The notes under the pieces: generated by a model
What the model was told of the DNA's origin: nothing
Seen by the model: only the letters and a program-made list of their open reading frames with translations
Databases searched by the model: none
DNA from: a virus
IMG/VR virus record: IMGVR_UViG_3300020180_000064
Location: 1 to 35,456 of that record
Length of the DNA: 35,456 nt
Strand: one strand, 5' to 3'
Shown here: positions 30,940 through 35,456 of the stretch, piece after piece
How the letters are laid out: each line of letters opens with the position of its first letter
How positions within the stretch are numbered: the first letter of the stretch is position 1
Translations under genes and position numbers: made by a program

Positions 30940-31764
30940 ATGGATATTCATGAGGCAGCGGGGTTGATGCCGCTCGATGAGGAAAACATTCCAAAACTCG
31001 CGGAGGATATCAAAGCGAATGGGTTGATAGACCCTATCGAGCTGTTTGAAGGGAAGGTGATTGACGGCAGGCGGCGACTACAGGCATGCGAATCGGCGGG
31101 GGTTGAACCACGGTTCAAAACCATCACAACGGCCGACCCGGTTACTTACGTTCTCTCGAAGCAGAACCGCCGTGATCTAACACCGTCACAGCGGTCAATG
31201 ATCGGGGCCAGGGCAACGACGTTGCGAGAGAAGTTGGTGGAGGAAGCGAAGGATCGGCAGCGATTATCTGGGGGAGATCGCAAAAGCCCCCATGCGAAAT
31301 CGGTTCCGGTCACGGGACCGGAACCGATTTCCGACCCCATGGTCGGGGAGACGCGCGATCAGATCGGCAGGCTCGTAGGCGTATCGGGGAGTTCGATCAA
31401 GCGAGCAACTAGGGTGATTGAGAAGGGAATACCGGAGCTGGCCAAGGCGGTTGATGAGGGGAGGATTGCTGTCTCGACGGCGGCCTTTCTCGCCGGTGAA
31501 CCCGAAGAAGTACAGCGAGCGGGGATCGAGAACCCGAAGGTGACGCGGCGAGAGGCAAGGAAGCCTCAGACGGAGCCAGAGAAGCCTAATCCGCAGTGGG
31601 CGGAGGTGGCCACACAACTTGCCAACGTTGCGACATTGCTTGTAAGCGTTGGTGCAACAAACGAAAAGGTAGAAGAACCATGGAAGCTAGTCGAGTCGAT
31701 GGAAAACACTGCGGCGATGCTGTTGCAAGCTGCAAGGTTAATGCGCCGCAGGCATCACTTGTAA
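30940..31764 (+). CDS. ParB-like nuclease-domain protein
   Basis: The 274-residue product carries a ParB/Srx-type domain in its N-terminal third: DIKANGLIDPIELFEGKVID, GRRRLQACESAGVEP, LSKQNRRDLTPSQRSMIGAR. An HTH-like segment follows (RDQIGRLVGVSGSSIKRATR). This is the ParB build of an NTP-binding N-domain plus DNA-binding middle. Phage ParB-like proteins act in partition, gene regulation or modification. A 16-bp perfect inverted repeat lies inside the gene between the two domains. The 3' end overlaps the next gene by 85 bases. Confidence 0.8.
   Translation: MDIHEAAGLMPLDEENIPKLAEDIKANGLIDPIELFEGKVIDGRRRLQACESAGVEPRFKTITTADPVTYVLSKQNRRDLTPSQRSMIGARATTLREKLVEEAKDRQRLSGGDRKSPHAKSVPVTGPEPISDPMVGETRDQIGRLVGVSGSSIKRATRVIEKGIPELAKAVDEGRIAVSTAAFLAGEPEEVQRAGIENPKVTRREARKPQTEPEKPNPQWAEVATQLANVATLLVSVGATNEKVEEPWKLVESMENTAAMLLQAARLMRRRHHL
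31296..31331 (+). repeat. 16-bp perfect inverted repeat inside parB-like gene
   Basis: Arms GAAATCGGTTCCGGTC (31296-31311) and GACCGGAACCGATTTC (31316-31331) pair without mismatch around ACGG. It is the longest perfect palindrome that I noticed in the window. It could be a binding site for the ParB-like protein or an mRNA hairpin. Confidence 0.9.
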
Positions 31765-32750
31765 ACACCAGCAGCGTCTTGAGGTTCCCCGGTCAGGCAC
31801 CGCCAGAAAGCGTGCTGCTCCCGCTCATTGGATCGCTTCCACACGATATGGAGCCAGCGTACCGAGCGATTGCGGAGCAAGCCATTCGTACCCTGCGGTG
31901 GGGTTACTGGTCACCGACGGGGCAAGAGGCGCGCGAAATGTTGGAGGCGACAAACACCGAGAAGGAGGGGCGAAGAAACCGCATACCAAGATCGTTTAAG
32001 AAGATTATGGTTACACTGAACCGACTTGGTTTTATGGTCAACGGTGATACCGTCGGGTGGGACAATACGGCTCGGCTCGCGAACGGCCAAAACCGTTTGA
32101 TGGGAATTGCCGAGACTGGTAAAAGCGTGCTGCTCGCTTGCCTGTGGGGGATAGATTGCAATGCTTTTGAAACAATCGACCAACACGCCAAACGGTCAGG
32201 CGGTGACGTGCTGGCTATTGCGGGGTTCTCGCACACAAAAGACCTGGCAGCAGCACTGAGTTGGCAAGTGGCCTACGATTCACAGTCGGCATCTAACGGA
32301 TCGGCAACAATTTCGAACGATCAAATCGTAAAGATCGCTCAGCAAAACCCGGAAATCATCGCGGCAGACAATGCTATACGGGGAGTCTATAACGTCGCGA
32401 AGGTTATCCCATATGGGTTGGCTGTTTTCCTATGGTCGCAGTTTTCACAACGCGACACCGATCTATGCAAGCAACTGTTTGATAGGGTTTTTAAATCCAT
32501 TGGGCTGATTGAGCATTCCCATGAATACAGGCTCATGAAGCGTCTGAAGTCCAATCCCGAAGACCCTGACGAAACCGACTCCCAACGCAAGGGTAGGACG
32601 CGCAAGATCGAGAAATCGAACCTGTCGCGACAAGAGCGCGCAGCCATTATTATCAAGACCTGGAACCGAATGCGCGAGGGCGCACCGCCACCAGGACGCC
32701 ATTCCACTTTGATGTGGAAGAACATCGAGGCATTCCCAACAATCGTTTGA
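31680..32750 (+). CDS. second ParB-fold protein
   Basis: The 356-residue product has WDNTARLANGQNRLMGIAET, then GIDCNAFETIDQHAKRSGGD. This is the DGQHRL...AF.TID...KR..GDVLA pattern of a phage-common relative of ParB nuclease domains. The C-terminal half is helical and basic (RKGRTRKIEKSNLSRQERAA). It directly follows and overlaps the first ParB-like gene. ATG 31680 is preferred over 31596, which would lie deeper in that gene. The gene is visibly more AT-rich than its neighbours. Confidence 0.72.
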   Translation: MEASRVDGKHCGDAVASCKVNAPQASLVNTSSVLRFPGQAPPESVLLPLIGSLPHDMEPAYRAIAEQAIRTLRWGYWSPTGQEAREMLEATNTEKEGRRNRIPRSFKKIMVTLNRLGFMVNGDTVGWDNTARLANGQNRLMGIAETGKSVLLACLWGIDCNAFETIDQHAKRSGGDVLAIAGFSHTKDLAAALSWQVAYDSQSASNGSATISNDQIVKIAQQNPEIIAADNAIRGVYNVAKVIPYGLAVFLWSQFSQRDTDLCKQLFDRVFKSIGLIEHSHEYRLMKRLKSNPEDPDETDSQRKGRTRKIEKSNLSRQERAAIIIKTWNRMREGAPPPGRHSTLMWKNIEAFPTIV

Positions 32751-32773
32751 CCACGAACCGAGGATCGACATAG

Positions 32774-32799
32774 CCGGGCCAGGTCGTTTCCTGGCCCGG
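32774..32799 (+). terminator. 10-bp GC-rich hairpin after second ParB-fold gene
   Basis: CCGGGCCAGG (32774-32783) pairs perfectly with CCTGGCCCGG (32790-32799) around TCGTTT, 23 bases after the stop. No T-tract directly follows. It probably ends or slows the replication operon. Confidence 0.6.
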
Positions 32800-32839
32800 T
32801 GTTCGAAGCCAAACCAAAAAAAGGCGGTGGAGCGTGGCT

Positions 32840-33199
32840 ATGACGAAAGCGAAGAAACACCAGATGGTGTTTGTCCCGGGGACTCGCAGCCCCTTTGCGT
32901 CGATGGGTTGCGAACGGATTGATGTGGACACCACACCGATCACACCGGCGGCACACGATGTGTTCACAGAAGTCGAACTCGATGCTCGCATCGAGCGGAT
33001 GCGCGTGGCAGCGGAGGAGGCTGAACCGAAGCGTCAAACGCGCTCGCAGTGTTGGGCTTGTGACAGCTATTGCGAATCAGGGAATCTGGTTGCGTCGGCG
33101 GGCTGGTATTCGCGAAAACTGTCAGGAACTTACGCGGCCGTGCGAGAGGTTTATTGTCCAACTTGTTTCAGTCAGTGGGGGTGGGGTGATGCCCGTTAA
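32840..33199 (+). CDS. zinc-finger protein
   Basis: The 119-residue product has a soluble N-terminus (KHQMVFVPGTRSPFASMG) and a four-Cys motif split as CWACDSYCE and YCPTCF near the C-terminus, likely binding zinc. ATG 32840 is nine bases after GGAG; GTG 32834 is possible. The 3' end overlaps the next gene by 11 bases. Function unknown. Confidence 0.55.
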   Translation: MTKAKKHQMVFVPGTRSPFASMGCERIDVDTTPITPAAHDVFTEVELDARIERMRVAAEEAEPKRQTRSQCWACDSYCESGNLVASAGWYSRKLSGTYAAVREVYCPTCFSQWGWGDAR

Positions 33200-33587
33200 A
33201 CAGCCGACACGCCAGGAGCTTCTTGATCGGATCGGTGAACTGGAGCGTTTGACGGCATCGCTTGCCGAACGGGTAGCGGGGCAGAGTGGACTCTTAACCC
33301 AACGTGCCATGAAGGAAGCCGACCATGACGCTACTGGAATTGATCGAGGAACTAAGCCAGGTTCCGATCCTGGATTTTCCGAACGCAACCACGCTCCAAC
33401 TGGCGACGGCACTCGTGAAGAAGTTTCAGGAGCCGAGGCAGCCACCACCGGTGGTGGTCTCCACCCCCACGGCTCCGATCGATCCACCGAAGAGGAAGCG
33501 GGGCAGGCCGCTCGGTTCGACGGCTGCACGCCGATGATGTCCACCGTGGCCGGTTGGCGATCGAAGACCGGTAACAGCGTTGAATGA
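33189..33587 (+). CDS. coiled-coil protein overlapping AT-hook gene
   Basis: The 132-residue frame starts at ATG 33189. Its first ~45 residues form a coiled coil (RQELLDRIGELERLTASLAE), but from about residue 46 it overlaps the next gene in another frame, where it reads as Gly/Thr/Glu-rich low-constraint sequence. Either a nested pair or a short real gene whose stop has been lost. No domain recognised. Confidence 0.45.
   Translation: MPVKQPTRQELLDRIGELERLTASLAERVAGQSGLLTQRAMKEADHDATGIDRGTKPGSDPGFSERNHAPTGDGTREEVSGAEAATTGGGLHPHGSDRSTEEEAGQAARFDGCTPMMSTVAGWRSKTGNSVE
33325..33537 (+). CDS. small AT-hook protein
   Basis: The 70-residue product starts at ATG 33325, after AAGGA. It has an amphipathic N-terminal helix (TLLELIEELSQVPILDFP), a second helix (TTLQLATALVKKFQE) and a C-terminal AT-hook (PKRKRGRPLGS), the minor-groove binding motif with its RGRP core. 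It lies in +1 phase inside the preceding frame. A DNA-architectural role is likely by motif. Confidence 0.6.
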   Translation: MTLLELIEELSQVPILDFPNATTLQLATALVKKFQEPRQPPPVVVSTPTAPIDPPKRKRGRPLGSTAARR

Positions 33588-33623
33588 TCATCACAACTCA
33601 CGAACGTACTAACGGAGACTGGT

Positions 33624-34349
33624 ATGATCGCATTTCATGGCGACGTGGCCGTTAAAGACAAATACCTTTCACGAGTCCGCGCCCATGCGGCGGCGGATGA
33701 AATTGTGAAGGGGAAATATTGGCAAGGGGGAAAGGGTTGCGCTGTCGGCTGCACAATCCATAGCGACAATCACGCGGCGTACCAGATCGAGTTGGGGCTA
33801 CCGGAATGGCTGGCTCGACTTGAAGACACGCTATTCGAGAACCTACCGAACGACTTGGCAAAAACATTCCCGGCGCGGTTCCTGAACGCGATTCCGGTCG
33901 GCAAAGACGTGGAGTCTGTCAGGTGGAGATTTTCTTTGTATTTGCTTGAGGAAAACACTTTGCTTGTCAAGTCTTTGCGGATTGATGTTGGTGTGAAGAC
34001 ACAGGTGCTCGCAGCGATTGGGGAGGTGATGGAGGCGAACCGGAACGCGATCGCAAGCGGCGTGTGGAATGCGGAGGTGGCGGCGAGGCTGATAGAGGTG
34101 GCGCGGGCGGCGGAATCTGCGGCGCGGGCTGCGGCGCGGGCTGCGGCGCGGGCTGCGGCGTGGGCTGCGGAAGCGGCGACGTGGGCTGCGGCGCAGGCGG
34201 CGAGGGTTGCGGGGTGTTCGGTGGTGCATGCGGCGTGTTCGGTGTCGCGGGCGGCGGAAGCGGCGCGGACTGCGGCGTGGTGGGCTGATGGGTCGTCGAC
34301 GGCGTACATCCGGTACTCGGAGAAGCTGCTGGAACTTCTGGCAGACTGA
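33624..34349 (+). CDS. phage protein with Ala-rich repeat domain
   Basis: The 241-residue product has an N-terminal domain, KDKYLSRVRAHAAADEIVKG and GCAVGCTIHSDNHAAYQIEL, then GLPEWLARLEDTLFENLPND. This is a recognisable family of phage and bacterial proteins with H-x-H/Cys-rich signature but no known function. A long Ala-rich helix at about 160-225 (ARAAARAAARAAAWAAEAAT) follows. The DNA there is built of near-perfect 12-base GCGGCGCGGGCT units, prone to in-frame slippage. ATG 33624 follows ACGGAG. Confidence 0.7.
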   Translation: MIAFHGDVAVKDKYLSRVRAHAAADEIVKGKYWQGGKGCAVGCTIHSDNHAAYQIELGLPEWLARLEDTLFENLPNDLAKTFPARFLNAIPVGKDVESVRWRFSLYLLEENTLLVKSLRIDVGVKTQVLAAIGEVMEANRNAIASGVWNAEVAARLIEVARAAESAARAAARAAARAAAWAAEAATWAAAQAARVAGCSVVHAACSVSRAAEAARTAAWWADGSSTAYIRYSEKLLELLAD

Positions 34350-34378
34350 TTCGGCAACCGCCAAACGGAGGGTGATAC

Positions 34379-34510
34379 GTGACCACCGACAAACAACTCC
34401 TGTCCGCTATCATCGCAGACCCAGAGGACGATACTGTCCGGCTGGTGTATGCCGACTGGTTGGAGGAGAACGGCCAGCCCGGTAGGACGCAAAAGGTCGG
34501 GTGGGAGTAG
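34379..34510 (+). CDS. minimal TIGR02996 domain protein
   Basis: This 43-residue frame starts at GTG 34379, after ACGGAGG. It encodes LLSAIIADPEDDTVRLVYAD, then WLEENGQPGR. This is an almost exact copy of the TIGR02996 repeat-companion core, otherwise found at the N-terminus of longer Gemmataceae proteins. Here it ends right after the core, so it is either a minimal domain or a truncated gene. It shows phage-host gene exchange. Function unknown. Confidence 0.65.
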   Translation: MTTDKQLLSAIIADPEDDTVRLVYADWLEENGQPGRTQKVGWE

Positions 34511-34515
34511 TCCCC

Positions 34516-34544
34516 TTGCGCAAAGACCTTGCTTAGTGTACACT
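34516..34544 (+). promoter_or_regulatory. rightward promoter candidate
   Basis: TTGCGC (34516-34521), 17-base spacer, TACACT (34539-34544). AGTGTACACT, a 10-base perfect palindrome, covers the -10. It lies in the 224-base gap 34511-34734 after the TIGR02996 gene, which has no clear complete gene. Confidence 0.4.
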
Positions 34545-34627
34545 GTCGTATTCAGATCATATCCCAACCATAAGACCTCCTAGGGAGAGTCGGAGGGGGG
34601 GATACGTACTAAACGGAGTTGGAGTGA

Positions 34628-34929
34628 AACCAGTGGGGCACTCCTGAGATCGGCCGTACCTGGCATGGTGCGAAGATCTGGGCGGTTCGCTTCCGCATCC
34701 TGGGCCACCGGGACATCTACCTGCGCCTCTCCACATGCTCGGAATCGGCAAGGGGAAGGCTCTCGTCGAACACCACGGCAACCTAGTCGTGGTCGATGCA
34801 TCCACCCTTTACGAAACTGAGCAAGAGTGCTACCGCGGCGCGTGGCTCGACGCGATGGATCGTGCCGGGAAGCTGATGGCAAAGGCCAGCGAGTACCGGG
34901 CGCGGTCCGAAAAACTGGCGAAGGATTGA
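34628..34929 (+). pseudogene. possible frameshifted small gene
   Basis: In one frame 34628-34789 reads plausible protein with no start codon (GRTWHGAKIWAVRFRILGHR, then DIYLRLSTCSES). From about 34735 the -1 frame reads GKGKALVEHHGNLVVVDAST and on to an AKASEYRARSEKLAKD end at 34929. Spliced at about 34745-34760 the two halves would make one ~100-residue protein. As it stands, only the 64-residue frame from ATG 34735 is complete, and it lacks a ribosome site. A decayed gene, a frameshifted gene or a base-call error are all possible. Confidence 0.4.
34735..34929 (+). CDS. small protein, 3' half of the possible broken gene
   Basis: The 64-residue frame MLGIGKGKALVEHHGNLVVV continues to a helical end (WLDAMDRAGKLMAKASEYRA). 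There is no Shine-Dalgarno site before the ATG, which makes independent translation doubtful. The stop is three bases before the next ATG. Confidence 0.45.
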   Translation: MLGIGKGKALVEHHGNLVVVDASTLYETEQECYRGAWLDAMDRAGKLMAKASEYRARSEKLAKD

Positions 34930-34932
34930 ACC

Positions 34933-35115
34933 ATGCAAGATGACATGGAATCAACGGGCGAATCAGTGACCCAGCAGCAGGACGAGGAGAACTTCCTTGA
35001 CCCCTTGGTCTTCAATTGGGATGAGGAAAAATTCATCGTCTCTGAAGCAGTCCGGTGCTATGTGGCGCAATTCGATGCCGACCATCAGCCCTGTGATGAT
35101 GTGGCCGACGACTGA
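34933..35115 (+). CDS. small acidic protein
   Basis: The 60-residue, strongly acidic product (ESTGESVTQQQDEENFLDPL, then ending HQPCDDVADD) starts at ATG 34933 after AAGGA. DNA-mimic and decoy proteins have such composition, but so do many small phage proteins, so no role is assigned. Confidence 0.55.
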   Translation: MQDDMESTGESVTQQQDEENFLDPLVFNWDEEKFIVSEAVRCYVAQFDADHQPCDDVADD

Positions 35116-35136
35116 TCCTTACTACCCGAGGTGCCG

Positions 35137-35388
35137 ATGCCCGATCTGACCCCACCATCTGCCGCTCTACTTCCACCCGCTCCGCTCGAACTGCGGGATA
35201 CGGAGATCATACTCCCCGACGACGACCACATCCGCGCCGCGATCGAGGTGGCGGACGAGCGAGCCCGCCTGCTGCGACGCCTACTGCGACTGTCGATGCG
35301 TCTGCGTCTGCATCTCACCACTGCCGACCGTCTGCCTGCCCCCAAAAAACCAAATGGTGGCATCGATCGCAAGCCCGACAGAACCTGA
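35137..35388 (+). CDS. small protein before terminase (if circular)
   Basis: The 83-residue product starts at ATG 35137 after GAGG; GTG 35131 is an alternative. A Pro-rich start (LTPPSAALLPPAPLELRD) leads a long Arg/Leu-rich helix (ERARLLRRLLRLSMRLRLHL) and a basic end. If the window is circular, it lies shortly upstream of the large terminase, in the place of a small terminase subunit. The sequence alone does not show that function. Confidence 0.5.
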   Translation: MPDLTPPSAALLPPAPLELRDTEIILPDDDHIRAAIEVADERARLLRRLLRLSMRLRLHLTTADRLPAPKKPNGGIDRKPDRT

Positions 35389-35410
35389 TGACACACAGAC
35401 GACTGACACA

Positions 35411-35456
35411 ATGACGCCTGTCCAAGAACCGCGGGTCCCTCCTGGCACTAATGAAC
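35411..35456 (+). CDS. partial frame at window end
   Basis: ATG 35411 opens a frame (TPVQEPRVPPGTNE) that runs off the edge. Joined to position 1 it continues in the phase of the partial frame ending at 71 with no stop between. No ribosome site is obvious. Confidence 0.35.
   Translation, partial: MTPVQEPRVPPGTNE

Noticed and set aside
33770-34567. Minus-strand Ala-rich frame of 265 residues
   Set aside because: Reverse reading of the Ala-coding triplet repeat also gives Ala-rich sequence; the sense protein has a recognisable N-terminal domain and ribosome site.

Overview
The window reads as an essentially complete tailed-phage (siphovirus-like) genome, roughly 35 kb and GC-rich, that infects or resides in a planctomycete, most likely a Gemmataceae relative. 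The host inference rests on planctomycete-type families seen in the sequence: a DUF1559 prepilin-like protein with the [21 protein letters not shown]-terminus, two TIGR02996-like 'repeat-companion' domains, and a secreted protein with the planctomycete DF.VRE.AE..L..LG HEAT-like unit. I found no integrase, no host housekeeping gene, no tRNA, rRNA or CRISPR. The last reading frame (from 35411) continues in frame, without a stop, into the partial frame at position 3 if the two window ends are joined, so the window may be one circularly permuted genome.

Late region, + strand, 1-21178. Packaging and head: large terminase, zinc ribbon, small connector-position protein, lambda-type portal, a single polyprotein fusing prohead protease, acidic scaffold-like linker and major capsid, then decoration and neck proteins (to 8948). 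Tail: terminator candidate, tail tube, HK97-gp10-like protein, G/GT-type chaperone pair with a probable -1 frameshift, a short tape measure, and distal tail or fibre proteins. The distal tail includes a BspA/DUF285 repeat protein and an inserted DUF1559 pseudopilin. An envelope-directed module follows (17464-21178): three exported proteins, a membrane-anchored papain-like protease and a holin-like membrane protein. No canonical endolysin is visible, so this module is the best lysis candidate.

Leftward region, - strand, 23480-21205. It holds a ribbon-helix-helix regulator, then a series of tiny genes, and last an excisionase-like HTH protein. Five of these genes carry nearly the same 5' leader. 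Intercistronic hairpins separate several of them. Convergence with the late operon is at about 21179-21204.

Rightward early region, + strand, 23559-35388. It starts from a sigma70-like promoter facing away from the leftward operon. Products are small regulators (XRE, RHH, excisionase-like HTH), a primase-polymerase/helicase, an SSB-like protein, a RusA resolvase, two adjacent ParB-fold proteins, an AT-hook protein and an Ala-rich phage protein. Two long intergenic stretches (25456-25678 and 28330-28592) hold repeats that could be replication or regulatory sites. The divergent promoters at 23265-23586 share a GCTAGACT box, which looks like the operator of the main switch. All functions are assigned by reading motifs; no database search was run.
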